A DNA stretch of 64,000 nt from Acanthaster planci (GCF_001949145.1 NW_019091505.1:343854-407853), one strand, 5' to 3'. Shown: positions 13,895-27,108, counted from the first letter of the stretch. The notes: a model not told the origin generated them from the letters alone. Made by a program: numbers and translations.

Positions 13895-14880
13895 CTGTCA
13901 GATACAACAATGACCTTTACATGGCAATTTCAGCAAAGCGGCTCTCGGCTACTTCATTGCCAGTGAACTTTGCCTTAGAAACCTGCTTGAACATTGGTGT
14001 TGGATCCACATGTAATTTTTCAAAAGAAAAAAAGCAGCAACTTGCGTGCGAAGAGCAACAATGGTGTTTACATGACAAATGAAGCGGGGCTGCTTTCAAA
14101 CAGTTTCTCCATTGTGAGTGAACTTTGCATGCCCCCAAAACTTGATCATTCTGCTTGAGCATTGCTGTTGGATCCACATTACATGTATATACCCATACGT
14201 GCTTGACTTTAAAAAATGACACAATTGTGACGTCACAAACTTGAACACAAACCGTATCTACTTAAAATGAAGGTTTATAATTTACTCTGTCACTTGATGT
14301 AAAGAACATGGGATCGCACTATTGATTTTGTATTGATTTTCCAAGATTTAAAAATGACAATTGAATCATTTGTACTTTGATTCCCGATGACGTCACCATG
14401 ACGTCATTATTATAAGACCATCTTTGCATCTAAAGTTTGGATATGTGTCGCTTTGATGAAGATTCAGTACTTGCTAAACGACCAAGAAAGCCTCTTGAAT
14501 CTGTATAAAACCAGTGGAAAAAAGAATTATTTAAAAATCATAACGTCATTGTTTTAGGACCATCTCTGTGTTAAATTCTTTCTTTGAAACTTCTGTGATG
14601 ATCCATGATTATCAAGTGACCAAACAGGCCTTTTGAAAAGTGTGTACAAAGTAAGTGGGAAAAAAATCTTCCAATTTCTTTTTTCAGCAATTGAACCGCA
14701 GAAACCCCCCCCCCAAAAAAAACTGGCGCCAAATATTCTGTGCAAGGCCAACAATGGGGTTTACAGAGCGTATGAAGTGGAATGGCTTGCAATCAGTGAC
14801 TTCATTGTCAGTGACCGTTGTCACAGAAACCTACCTTTTCACCGTGTCTGGAATTGGTGCCGCATATCCAACAGGAAGAA
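13895..14880. repeat. Cluster of decayed direct repeats
   Basis: Several units recur in the same orientation with substitutions. A segment containing GTGAACTTTGC and then GTTGGATCCACAT occurs near 13963-14015 and again near 14119-14180. A unit with AGACCATCT or GGACCATCT, then CAAGAAAGCCTCTT or CAAACAGGCCTTTT, then a GTGGAAAAAA-like run, occurs at about 14398-14535 and 14541-14675. A third partial unit containing CAACAATGGGGTTTAC lies near 14750. It looks like an old tandem or segmental duplication without coding function. Confidence 0.5.
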
Positions 14881-15182
14881 AGGAGGGGCAAACAATCCTA
14901 ATCATAACGGGAGCAACATTTTACAACTATGGCAATTGATATACATGTACAAGAGGCACAGTCTCAAATTTCTGTAGGAAAAAAAAGAGTCATCGCACAG
15001 ACAGTTTTTTGTACGGTATGCTTGGTGAAACATTTATGGCTAAGTTTTACGGACTTATTGCCGATCATTGTCATGGCAGTTGTTGGTATTCAGGCCGTTG
15101 GAAAACTAAAATATGAATCAGTATCTAACTAAATTAAATTAGCCATCTATTAACATTTGACCATCAACAGTTTGGTTGGGAC

Positions 15183-15895
15183 AAGTCTTGGCCCAAGACG
15201 TCGGTGGTCGAAAACGAATCGCCGCTTGTGCGCGAATTTTTGTAATAGGGACGCGCTCTAGCGCACCAGTAGACTAACCTGACCAGCTCGCACTAACATG
15301 TTGGGAATTTTGTAGCACTGGCTTATTGTTTTTCCTCCAGCTGTTCCAGGGAAACAATCACCAACTAGCTTCATTTGAGCCATTAATGAATTATGCATTT
15401 ACGTTCATGACCGAGAACTAAAAATAAAAATGGTCGCTTCAGCACTGCCAATTCGGTCAGTATCGCCCTCCTGGATTTTTTAAGGTAAATGTTAAAGAAA
15501 TAGCTCAATATGGAAATTTGTGGTAAAAAAACATCTATTGAAGTATCTTAAAGGCATGTTACAATCAACTTAGCGCAGCTATTTATGCGGAAATTTTGGA
15601 CCTCGAGATTGGGATGCCATTATTTTTTGTTTTCAATTCTCGGTCGAGTGACGTCATGAACCTAGATATGCATAATTCATTATAAGGCTCAAACGAAGCT
15701 AGCTGTTGATTGGTTCTCCAGGAAAAGCTGGGGGAAAAAACAAAGAAAAACATAAGCTAGTACTACAAAAAGACGTTACTAGTGTGAGCTGGTCAGGTTA
15801 GTCTGCTGCTGCGCTAGAGGGCGTCCCAATTTACAAAACAAAAAATCGCGTGCAAGTGGCGATCCGCATTCGAACACTGACGTCTTAGCCAAGAC
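15183..15895. mobile_element. Long fold-back element (about 0.7 kb)
   Basis: Arms of roughly 250-280 bases are inverted copies of one another. Examples: 15185-15202 pairs with 15880-15895; AGACTAACCTGACCAGCTC near 15272 pairs with GAGCTGGTCAGGTTAGTCT near 15786; TGAATTATGCAT near 15386 pairs with ATGCATAATTCA near 15668. The loop is about 180 bases. No transposase frame is present. The outside flanks share TTGGGAC-A/T-AG in direct orientation (15176-15185 and about 15900-15909), which could be a decayed target duplication. It is probably a nonautonomous DNA transposon of a fold-back or MITE type. Confidence 0.75.
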
Positions 15896-16010
15896 TAAGT
15901 TGGGACTAGAAGTCCAGAGAATGGTAGAATTAAAATGACGTCATCATAACGCTTTGTTATTTAAATATTGAGTAGGGGCCTATCTTTTTCGCGACATCGT
16001 ATTGCTACAA

Positions 16011-16182
16011 TACGGGCGATTCACTATTAAGCGTCTTCAAGAGCTTGAAATGCGTTGACCAATCACAACGCGCGAAATCTGTCGATCCAATGTGCGTTTG
16101 GAAAGGGTCGACAGATTTCGCGCATTGTGATTGGCCAACGGGTTGCAAACTGTTGGAGGTGCGCTATAGTGAATCGCCCGTA
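16011..16182. mobile_element. 172-bp MITE, copy 1 (intact termini)
   Basis: The element begins TACGGGCGATTCACTAT and ends with its exact reverse complement, giving a 17-bp perfect terminal inverted repeat. The interior is also largely palindromic (TTGACCAATCACAACGCGCG against CGCGCATTGTGATTGGCCAA, allowing mismatches). The flanks are CTACAA on the left and CTACAC on the right, suggesting a 5-bp CTACA target duplication. There is no coding capacity. A second copy at 25953-26097 shows that it belongs to a family. Confidence 0.85.
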
Positions 16183-19100
16183 CTACACGTCTGGTAGATT
16201 GAAATTAGAACACAAGTTCATAGGCAGAGATGTGTTGCATTTAGCATAAACAATTATTATGATTTATGTTGATTAAGCCCGGTGTCACGTAGTACTCTGA
16301 CGTTAAAAATGGCTTTTGTTGTGCCAATATTTCCTAAACCCGGTTAGATTGCAAGAAATCCCTTTAATGAGCAGGGATGTATTGGTTGGTTATATATTAT
16401 ATTTAATGGAGGTAACATTTTAAAAATTTTGCCGTGATTTCATGTTTAAACTACTTTAAAGATCTTCCCATTTATCTTGACTATAGCGTGCAAATGATCA
16501 GACATGACAGGTGCAGTTGGCCTTTAAAAAGAGCATCTCTCCCACGACCAAGCATACTGTCAATTTACTTTGAAGTAATTTACCTCTTTGACAATGTAGC
16601 GCTTTGCAAGCATGAAACTTCGTCGACCAGTGAAGTTAGTGCACTTTCTCGTCAGTTTACACGTCGGTGGATGTTCAAAATCCATTTTCGTTTGACCAAT
16701 CATTATGCCCGGGTATAGCGGAAATCAAAGTTAAAAAAACGGGGAGTTGTACAACTAGAAATCGTAGTTTTTGTTGGCGAAAATCCTCTCACTGTGCAGC
16801 TTGAAAAAGTAGCTGTAAAAAAATGATTGGCCAAGCAGGCATAAAACGGTGTGGTTTGGGAGGTGATAGTGAGAACGTAACATTTTGCGATAAGAAATTC
16901 CGTTTTCCCAAATATAATTTTAACTTCCAACTGACCCAGTTTCTCGGTTGCAACGAATTTATAGCTTACACGCATAATTATTGTATTATTCTCGAGGCTG
17001 TATAGTGGCTACCTCGCAGACACTTAAGACTTCTGTCGCTTTGAAATGGGATCCTTGTGGTGGGGTCTAGGGTAGAAGTATTACAGTCTACGGCGCCCTG
17101 CCTACCCAAACAATCACTACATATGCAGATTTCCCATGCGCCTATTTATTAGTCCCTGAAGATTCGGTCATCCGTGGTGCACCCTGACCTCCCACAATGC
17201 AATGCAGTCTCGCCGCCATGACCGTCCTTCTTTTCAGCGCCGTAACGTAGCAGACGTGTCTCTGGGCATCTTCATTCATTTTCATTCATTATTTCTCAGG
17301 GAATCCAAACACAGCGTACAAAACCAAAAGAAACAACAGACTTACACTACGTTTGCTAACACCCCTGAAGGATAACTTAAATCAAACTCATTACTGTCGA
17401 GAGGGTCTCCTAAAATGTCAACAAATACGAAAATACTAAAATCACCGGGCCTACAAAGATTCGTACAGACAAAACTCTCAACTGAAGCAAGGGGGGTGGG
17501 CTGATACCATATGACACCACAGTGGCCATGTGGTCATCTCTAGTGCGTGCATTGATGTACAATCGAACATCAGAACGGCATTTATGGATTTTTCAGTGAA
17601 TACATTTTAGCCCGTGTAAAAATTCACAATCCACTTTAATTTTTAACACCACGAAAAAGTGGGTGATGATTCAATAGCCCACCTCCAAGGGTGAAAAAAT
17701 GGTGGGGATATACCCCCAACCCCGGAATTTTACGCCCATTGTCTTAGGTATATTTAATGATGTGACTTCAAGTTGAAAAACTTTCTCTTCGATTTCCTAT
17801 CACCCGTACAGGTGTGGATTGTTAGGTGTACGGCGCCTCAACCTGCGCGCAAAAACTTGAAGTTGACTGTCGTCAGAAAACAGGTGTTTGATTTCTCAAG
17901 TTTTTCAGAATTTTCATTCAAAAATTCTGGATTTTGAAAAATCACTTCGTCTTTTCTATATTTTTGCACTTTGTCCAAACGCCCCAAGTTCAATATTTCC
18001 GTAAATCATAGGTAGAGCGAATGCATACAGTTAAAGTCCTGAAAAGTTACAGTTTTTATTGTTGGGCGACTTCAAGTTGTCATTTTGTCTTTAAGTTCCC
18101 TAGTGTACACATTTTGTAATCCATCTGTGTCGAAGTGATGGAATACAGAGACTCCAACTCTCTTCGTTAAAAACTCCGACAGCCCAAATTTTCTATGTTA
18201 TGATACAATAAATAGCTCGTCCAACAAAAATGCATTTATTAAACAAAAGTATCATATTCACACAAAGGGAATTACCACCTCAACGGCCCATTTCTCTACA
18301 TCCTGCAAGAAAACACCGAGCAGCCTGAACATGTCAAAACACTGTCATTTTGATTTACTGATGAACTTGGGTCAAGTTCATTGAAATTATGACTAGACGG
18401 TGTCATGGGGATAGACACACGCTGCAGGTCACCTGTTAATCGCTTGGGTCAATATTTCGTTGTATTAACCTACACCCACTGGAATTCTGAGAATAGGGCC
18501 TAGGCCTATGCACGGCCGGGATTGTCAACAACCGTCGTTTTAACTGAAGAAGTCACTCAGTGTTTTAGGTTCAGGGAACGATACGAACTTATGAAACACA
18601 TACACACAGTTTTGTCATCTGTTAGAGTTTACTATCCGGTACATTCAAGTTGCAGTATCGTTTGAGGGTGAATTTATGTCCAACGGACTTTACACCTTAA
18701 ACTCTTCAATTGTTTGTGTTAGCTAACAAGCAAAGTGTTCCACACAAGAAAGAATCGGAAAGATTGGATCTTGATTGCTAAAGGGAGTTCCCCTGTTTAT
18801 ATCACCTATTTCCCCAAGTTCATGGGTGATGGCAGTCGGGTAGATATAAAACTGTTCTGCATCCATTCATTTTACACTTCAATAAGTTGTTGAATTTTAT
18901 CGTCCGTCGGTTATTATTATTGAATCTTTCCCTTAACGTGAGTGATTAATTTTTTTCAATCTGACCAGTGTAGTAACTAAAGTCTGAGCATGCACGTGCT
19001 AATTATAATTGGCACAAGTGTACTCCCGAAATCTTAATGTCCTAATAGACTTTTCATGACAAATTGAAACGGTATTTTTGTGCGAATTAGCATACTTAAA

Positions 19101-19378
19101 GCTGCAAATTAAAGTTTCCTGAGATTAGACACAGTCTAGAATGGTCGTGTGTGTAAGCAGTTACCTTGACCGAAGTATAGTCTCCACACCCACAGTGTAC
19201 GTTGTATTGTACTCATGGCTATGTCCGGTTTCCATGAAACGGCCACTGAACGCCGGTACAGCAGCACCGTGACTGCAGTCAAAACTTGAGTTGACGTCAT
19301 TGACAGGACCTTGTTTTTTCTTAAGGTGGCGCACAGTCCCATAATCCCAAAGTTCAATCAAGGGCAAACTGGGGCAAA

Positions 19379-19387
19379 TATATAAAG
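19379..19387 (+). promoter_or_regulatory. Candidate TATA box of the SLC6 gene
   Basis: TATATAAAG is followed about 75 bases later by a consistent splice donor (AAGAAG|GTAAAT, exon end 19463). Two further exon-like segments then lead to the SLC6 start codon. A start site near 19410 would give a first noncoding exon of about 55 bases. This is inferred from spacing and splice signals only. Confidence 0.45.
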
Positions 19388-20100
19388 CCAGGTTACTTTC
19401 GAGCATTTCATAAATGAGATAGCTCTACCTGAAGAGACGTTCGTTGTGGTTTCTGTAAAGAAGGTAAATTCATGCCTTGTTTCTTTTGTGGAAAATAGTT
19501 GAAGTTTTAATTTGGTTAATTATATCCGAAGAACACAACAAGCATAAAAATCAACACGTTTGGCCTGAAAGTTCACGTTTTGCTTTGGTGACGAGTTCTG
19601 TTCTTCACCTGAGTATGACAAGTGAACAAGTATTCTCGGAGGAAAACTTTCTCGCATAAATGTGTCTACCGTGGCTATCTGTCAATAACCGACTGAGTTA
19701 AAATTTATTTCGCTTGGCAGTTTTAATTGTGCCCGAAAATGAGACAATGAAGGTACCATGTTGGATGCCATTATACCTTTTATGATATTCAATAAATATT
19801 TGGGGATTTTTCCTTCTTGTTTTCGTCAAAGGTTTTGCATCTTGTTTGTATATGCAAGGAGTTTACTATCAAAGATGTTTGGTATATGCACAGCGCGGCT
19901 CTTATACGCCTGAATTGGTTTGTTTAAAAGATTTGGGCTTCTATTTTGGACATTCTCAGCAGCAACGGTCGTCAACAGTGCGCTTTGTCCACTGTGACTT
20001 AAGCATAAACCAGGGTTACATATAGTGGAGTAAGATTTCTATTGGACGAGGCGCCTACATGTTATATAATAACCAGTTCTTTATATATACTTTCTTGTAG

Positions 20101-20183
20101 TCTGCATTGTGGACGAGTTCACCGTCTTTGGACCACGTGAAGTTGATTACGTCATCAAAGTTCTCATCTTCTCATTGCTTTAG
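20101..20183 (+). other. Probable noncoding 5' UTR exon of the SLC6 gene
   Basis: The segment is bounded by a good acceptor (TTTCTTGTAG) and donor (TTTAG|GTAAGTT). It contains no ATG in frame with the transporter. It could connect a first exon ending at 19463 to the exon starting at 20378, which holds the start codon at 20390. Use of this exon needs transcript data. Confidence 0.45.
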
Positions 20184-20389
20184 GTAAGTTATGAGTGTCA
20201 TGACGAGTTAATTTGTTGTTGCGGTCTATGTAGAAAGCAGACTTCATACGCTTTCCACTGGGAAAGTCGAGAAACCTTTCAAATAAAGGATTTTACAAAC
20301 CAAAATTGACAAATTATACACTTATCCAACTTAGTGATTTAGAATTCAAAATTCGTAAATATCTGTTGTCTTCTTAGAGGAAGGACATC

Positions 20390-23300
20390 ATGCCTGCAGG
20401 AGACAAAGATTTGGAGGCTGCATCATCAACAAACAAGGCATTCACGGTAAGTCTTTGCCAAAGGATAGTCCTCAGGCCTTGGGTTGAAGTATTTCACTCG
20501 CCATTCTGTGCCAAGAGAAGGACAGGTGTCAAAATGCTTTTACTTCAGCAGATCAGTTTCCACTTGACTTGCGGCAGTTTGATTTGAGTCAACTACTGTT
20601 CAGACTTCATGTCAACAAGCCACCCCCCACAGGATGCCACTAATTTTCCCTGCAGTGACCTTATAAGCATGGCATGTCCTGAACAGTCACATTTAGAAGT
20701 GAAAATGTTGAAGTACTCACTCAGAAATTAACATTTTCAGACCAATCTCGTAGGGATTGGGCGCAAGCGATCAAGCGGCATCCGTGTATGGGTTTCTTTC
20801 CTCTCGAACTTCATTTCAAAACAAATGTGTTCGACTCTTTCAGAAAGGAGACATTTTGACGAAAATACATGTAACAATGCCGAGGAAAATACAGAAGAAG
20901 TTTTGTTTGCACTTGAGACACGCTTGCGGAAACCAATAATTACATTAATCCCTGTCATCCAATTACCAATCGGACTGGAAACTACTGTGTCATGTTATCC
21001 GTCACCGAATAAAATGCGAATCCAAATGAATCACTGCGTAGTGTATAAAACTATTTGAGGCTGTATTATCTTCAACAGGACACGAGATCTTACGAACTAC
21101 ATTTTGTAGGTCGTTCCGCTCATAGTTGTTTCAGAAAGCCTACATTCTTATTCGTGTAAGAGGTGCAGTTTCGTTTAGACATTCAAAATGATTCTCCAAA
21201 ACGGCATTCAAATTAGACATTGCGCCATTTTAGTGGCGTAACATTTCAGTATGCAACACTGATGTTATAAAAATTCCGCCTGTTTATTCGTGCCCTCTTG
21301 CACATTCAAAATGATTAAATGCGTATGAAATGGACGAAAAGCAAAAGTAATGATTAAATCTGGGTGTACTTTTCATCTTTACTTTATTGTTTACTTTCTT
21401 CGTTGCTCTGTATTGCCTTTGACGTATTATGTACCAACCTCCTCAAATTCTAACAAAAGGCAAATCACATAATATACTGCATTAACATTATATTACAGAA
21501 AATATTATGCATATTTTGTCGTGAAGATATACGAATATATGTCTCGGATTTCGGTCCGGTGCGAAATGTAATTTCTGTTTTTGTTCCATGGCTTGGTCAA
21601 ATTTGAGTGTTCCAGCATGTAATGTCAATTTATATTAAAATACATTCAGATATGTGGTATGTTTTCGATGACACGCGCCGCCGAAAAACTATCCGGAATG
21701 TTTGTCCTAGTCAGTGAACAGCGAACAGCAATCTTAATCTACATTCATGGTTGTGCTGAAAATAATTGCCTTTGTAACAAATTTGGATGATAGTTTGTTT
21801 AAAATGCATAGGAAACCCTGTTGTACCGTCATTTCATTTTCTGAGAACCATTTCTAATCCTTTTTCAAATTGAAAAATAGTAGCTACCGGCATACAGGCT
21901 TCGATTACAGCCTCAGTTTCTGAATATTTTGTTGTTTTGACTGATTTCCTTCTTAGCTTGATGGCGGGGCCGTAGTCAGTGCTGATGATATCCCTTTCCA
22001 GGACTCTAAGCACAGTGCACCCGCGGAGGGTGAAACAGGAAGAGGCAACTGGAGTAACAAAGTGGACTTCATGCTGTCTTGTATCGGCTTTGCTGTGGGT
22101 CTAGGAAATGTCTGGCGATTCCCCTATCTTTGCTACACCAACGGAGGAGGTAAGATGGAAGAATTTCTTCTGAAACATCAGAGGAAATAACACGCGGAAT
22201 GTTGTAAGCCTGCCAAATGTTGACGGATTCCCAAACCCTTTATGAAAAATTGTCATTCCGTTATCACAGTAGGCCTAAATAAAATGATATTGAATTCTAT
22301 GTAATCCGATAGTGTGGGCCAAATAACAGCAAAACAGCTCGACATTTCATAGTGGGAGACTTTGTTTTGAACTGTGGCGAATGATAGCGTGGTGTGTCGA
22401 ACCGGATATTACAAATGTCAATGTCAAAGACCACCAGGGCTATGACTGCCGAGCACGATATAGGATCTGGTAGGTGCTGCCGAAGGGAGAAACCCAGAAA
22501 GATTTAAGGCTTTTGGGTTGGCTCAAAACGTTAAACTCCTGTATACTGGAGGTTTGGCGAGCTTCCGGATATAAAGGTGAAGGGGGTATCCCTGATGCAT
22601 GTGATGAAGGGATCAAGCCGATCCCGATCCGAGTTGCTTCTGCGTTGCTAGGGGAAGGTCAAGTACTTGTTTGTTGATGGGTGGATCTAAAACACATTAA
22701 AGAATGAGAGGCAACGAATATCACTGCTTCAGGTGCTAAGAATGTGACCGTTACTTTATAGATTACAATTGGTGTGAGTCCTTGCCGATGTAGTTTCTCC
22801 CCCCTCATATTTAATGCATCAGACTTGGTCTTGTTAACCTGACAGGTGCCTTTCTGGTCCCGTACGTCATCATGCTTTTGGTAGCCGGTCTACCTATGTT
22901 TGTCATGGAGTTAGGTTTCGGTCAGTTTGCTAGTAGAGGTTGCATCACCATCTGGACCATCTCTCCAATCTTCAAAGGTAAAATCTAAGATACATGTATC
23001 CAGATTCAACTCTCATCCATCAATCCGTCCCAGCCAACTCACAAGAAATGAGTGATCAGCAGGCTCATAGTTCTTTGTATTTCTCCTGCAGGTTTGGGTT
23101 ATGGCATGTGTATCGTCACGGCATTAGTGGCCATCTACTATAATGTGGTGATTTGCTACACACTCTTCTTCCTCTTCGCATCTTTCACCCGAGTCCTACC
23201 TTGGAGCGATTGCAATCGAGAGTGGAATACAGAGAACTGCGTAGTTAGCAAAGCCAATGGCACCAACGAAACCACTGTATATCTCAATACTTCCACTAGA

Positions 23301-26300
23301 CCATCGCTGGAATTCTGGGAGTAAGATATTCCAAATTTAGGGATATTTCTCACTCAAGTTAGTTTTGCAAATCATATTTTATGCACAAACTCTTGATTGA
23401 TGGTTTATCCCTGAACATTTTCCACGACAATCTTGACACCTTAAATGCAAAAACATCGAGTTCGTACCCACAATCCTACAACGTTGGACGTGTCCCGCAC
23501 AATACACGCCAACTGATACATGACAGTTCAAGATTTCATTTGTTGATTTCCAAAGAAAGGTTTCTGTAAACGAATTATTTAATTTCGACCATGTTTGGCC
23601 CTTTTCAGCCGGTATGTTCTGGATCGTAGTGAGGGTCTGGAGGACTTGGGTGAGATCCGATGGCAGGTGGCGCTGTGTTTATTGCTGGCTTGGATTGTCG
23701 TGTTTTTCTGCATCGTACGAGGAGTCAAATCATCAGGAAAGGTCAGCCTATGTGGAGATACACATGCTTTGAACGTGAACTGATTTACCAACCGAAATTT
23801 TTCTTGCTTTGTAATATATTCTGGTTTATTAACATCGAATTAAATATTTGAATAAAATGGTCCTATAGGACCAAAACCATTCAACTTTACAAAAGTTACA
23901 CATTTCATTTAATTAAAACACTAAAAATAATAACAAAATCAATAAAAATTTTGGACAGAAAAATAAACTACAAAATTTTAGTCAGTGAGGGTATTGTTGA
24001 GCACCTGTAACGTTAAGTGTTGTAACGTGGGGCTAATAAAATCAGACGTTGTTCTGAGTTGATAACCATTTTCTCGTCGTGGTGGGAGCATTTCGCGGAA
24101 CCTGTCAGATAATGCCAAGTCCTCTTGAAGTAAGGTTTTTATTGTGTCAATTTTCCTCCTGTAGGTCGTGTATTTCACTGCCACCTTCCCCTACGTCGTT
24201 ATTCTGATTTTGCTGATCCGTGGTGCTACCCTGCCTGGTTCTCTGGACGGAGTCATTTACTACATCAAGCCAGAGTTTAACAAGCTACTTAATGCTAGGG
24301 TATGTCTTAGGAATGCAAAGCCATCTTTTCAATCCATGGAAGATGATCGCATTGTTGGGTCAGTAGCTGTCTTATGAGATGAGTTCTGTGATTTCTCTTT
24401 TAGGTCTGGAAGGACGCTGCTGTACAGATCTTCTATTCCCTGGGACCAGCCTGGGGAGGTCTCCATACACTTGCTAGCTACAATAAGTTCGATAATAACT
24501 TCAAACGGTTGGTGCCTTTCAAATATAATATACAAATTCAGTAAAAAAAATTCTCTGAAACAGGAAATACTCAAAATGGCATGCACATTTCTGACATGAA
24601 TTCTGTAATATCTTCTACTACCTATTAAGCTTATATTTTTGTATCCGTCGGCGAGATTGTAATATTTTGAAGAGTTCTTTTCTGATTAATTCCATTTCTA
24701 AATCCTTGTATTTCGAATTTAAATTTTTCCCCAGTGATGGTATCATTATCGCTTTCACTAACTGTGGCACCAGTGTCTTTGCGGGATTTGCCATCTTTTC
24801 TGTTATTGGATTCATGGCGCATGATTCTGGTCTGCCGATTGACAAAGTCGCTGACACCGGTTAGTATACCTACCTATCATCACAAGCATTCCACCGTTTG
24901 TCTTAAAATTAAATACAGATAGAAAACTTCAAAATCCCATACAAAGGCTGATTCAACACCTTACAATTGTAGGTTATATCTTCTCTTGATCGTCAGTCTC
25001 TCTCTTGGGAACAAGTTGATTTCTGTTCTGTTAGACAGTGGAAATCAGGTCGGGTTTGTGTAGTTCATTGCTACTGTTTTAAATTCTCATTGGCCAACAG
25101 GTCCTGGTTTGGCCTTCGTAGCTTACCCAGAAGCATTAGCGAGAATGCCTGCTGCTCCAGTCTGGTCTATCCTATTCTTCTTTATGCTCTTTACGCTTGG
25201 TTTGGACAGCCAGGTAAGTTGAGCAGACTCTCTGTCTAGAGTTTAGACTAAAGAGACAGGTTGGTGAGTGATAAGGGTGTGCAAAGGGATGATTCGGTTT
25301 TCATAATTATTATCTCCAACTGCGGACTGGCGTGTTAGCTTTTGAAAAGCTTCAGATGAGAAATTGAGACTGAAATCATATTATCTCATCAGTGTTTGAG
25401 AGAACACTTGCGTCATCGAATTCTCCTCGACTTTTTCTCCAGTTTGTGATGACTGAGACGTTGATAACAGCTGTTTGCGATGAGCTGAAGAGTTACTTCA
25501 AGAACATTAACAAGTGGAAGACTTTAATCACGCTGGTAGTCTGCTGCACTTTCTTTCTGCTGGGGTTGCCCATGACAACCAGGGTAATTCAATCCATAAT
25601 CTTTCAATTATAAACTGTTACCAGTCCCAAATGAAGTCTAAAATCTAGATTCTCTGAAGGTACTGTCTAATCATCGTCGATTCCTCTGTGTAACATTAAA
25701 GACGCTTGAAGTAGACAGTAGATCCGTCACTATCTTCCTTGTTGAATTTTTTTCTTTTTTTTTTTTACCAGGGAGGCATTTACTTGTTAACTTTGATGGA
25801 TAATTACTCGGCCGGATTCTCACTTCTTTTGATCGCTCTGCTTGAGTGCCTGGTCATCGCTTATGTCTACGGTGAGATTCACTGAAATAAAAAAATGCTT
25901 TCTATGCTTGTATGCATCTACAAAAGTATGACTTTATGTCCTACAGTGTACCTGTAAGAGTTTGCAACGCGTTGGCCAATCACAACGCGCGAAATCTGTC
26001 GACCCATTCCAAACGCGCATTGGGTCGATGAATTTCGCACATTGTGATTGGCCAACACGTTGCAGACTCTCGGAGGCGCACTTTGTGAATCGCCCGTTTT
26101 GATCCCCTAAAAAATGGATGATTCAAAAACGTGAAAATAAAAAAAATTCGGCAGCTTTTGGAGAATCTGTGCCATATTGTTTTCTCAACCCTGATTAATT
26201 GTGAGTTCAACTAAAAATAATTATTTGAAGTACCGAGGAAAACATAAATTATTGTTGTGTTTTTATGATGGTACTTTGTTGTAGGAATCCGAAGATTTAA

Positions 26301-27108
26301 CCGCGATATGACAGTGATGGTGCCAGCTGGACTCGGCCCGTACTGGAAACTCACCATCATGCTCTTTGCTCCATTGATACTGGGTGTAAGTAGAAGTTTA
26401 GTCCGGTCAATTATTCCTTATTTTACTCTAGTCTGTTCCATTATGCGACATTCAGAATAGTCTATTAACATTATTTGACACTTAACGGTGGGTTTTTTCT
26501 TGTTCGTTTAGGCCATCTTTGTTTTCTTTGCGGCAACCTATACCAATCTGACCTATGGTAAATACATTTACCCACCGTTTGGTGAAGCTCTAGGCTGGTT
26601 GATGGTGTTGGCAGCTGCTCTTGCTATCCCAGCCTACGCTTTGTTCTTCTTTCTCGTACGATCGAAGGGGAACACACTGCTAGAGGTAAGTCCAGACTGT
26701 TCATTGACGGCTAAAGGTTCAGCTGTTGCTCTCAAATTGGATACTGTATTTCGAAGGATTGCATTTGCACTAGCTAACAAAGTTGGTTTTGAATGTCAAA
26801 AGATAATAAGACTACCATGGGGTTTGGTAAGTCATGATAATAAATCGATTCAATCCACGGGAAAGGGCTTTCACAGATGATTAAAAGTACGGTTGTTTTG
26901 GTACTTTCTTTAGCGTTTGCGTTTCTCCTTGAGACCAAGTCCCGAGTGGGGTCCTGCCTCTAATGCTGACCGTCTGAAAGCTGGTTACCCCTCGCTACCA
27001 GAACCCAATCAGGAGATGACTGTTCAGTACGATACTTCTCCACCTACGTACAACAGTATCTATTCCAGCACACTCGGGGAAGAAGGAATTGTAGTGGAAG
27101 CTAAGTAA
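20390..27108 (+). CDS. Na+/Cl- dependent neurotransmitter transporter, SLC6 family, glycine-transporter-like
   Basis: Fourteen coding exons, all GT-AG, give 643 residues: 20390-20446, 21957-22149, 22846-22977, 23092-23320, 23609-23741, 24165-24299, 24404-24507, 24735-24859, 25101-25213, 25443-25583, 25772-25871, 26285-26385, 26512-26685 and 26914-27108. The length fits SLC6 proteins with 12 membrane helices. TM1 carries [10 protein letters not shown] (residues 67-76) and then NGGG. The second extracellular loop has the disulphide pair C168/C177 and three glycosylation sequons (N183, N186, N193). TM6 has SLGPAWGGL with SYNKF after it, and TM8 has TLGLDSQF. The TM6-TM7 stretch GFMAH and [16 protein letters not shown], plus the C-terminal PEWGP, resemble SLC6A5/SLC6A9 glycine transporters. 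Role by family: Na+/Cl- coupled uptake of glycine or a similar amino acid at the plasma membrane. SLC6 membership is secure; the substrate is inferred. The start is the first ATG after an acceptor at 20377. Confidence 0.93.
25953..26097. mobile_element. MITE copy 2, inside SLC6 intron 11, left end truncated
   Basis: This matches the element at 16011-16182, including GTTGGCCAATCACAACGCGCG, GAAATCTGTCGA, ATTGTGATTGGCCAAC and the terminal GTGAATCGCCCGT. The left TIR of about 17 bases is missing; the right end is kept. It lies within the intron between the coding exons ending at 25871 and starting at 26285, clear of both splice sites. Confidence 0.8.

Larger units (their letters stand above)
8574..19378. 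other. Gene-free interval between DEG/ENaC and SLC6 genes
   Basis: After the channel 3' UTR I see no coding exons on either strand. The interval carries the fold-back and MITE-like elements listed separately (10095-10425, 15183-15895, 16011-16182), a decayed direct-repeat cluster (13895-14880), and otherwise unremarkable AT-rich sequence. Regulatory DNA for the SLC6 gene may lie toward its right end. Confidence 0.6.

Noticed and set aside
17640-17910. AAGTTGAAAAACTT-type inverted words as another MITE
   Set aside because: Matches are short and not collinear; no terminal repeats or target duplications could be defined.
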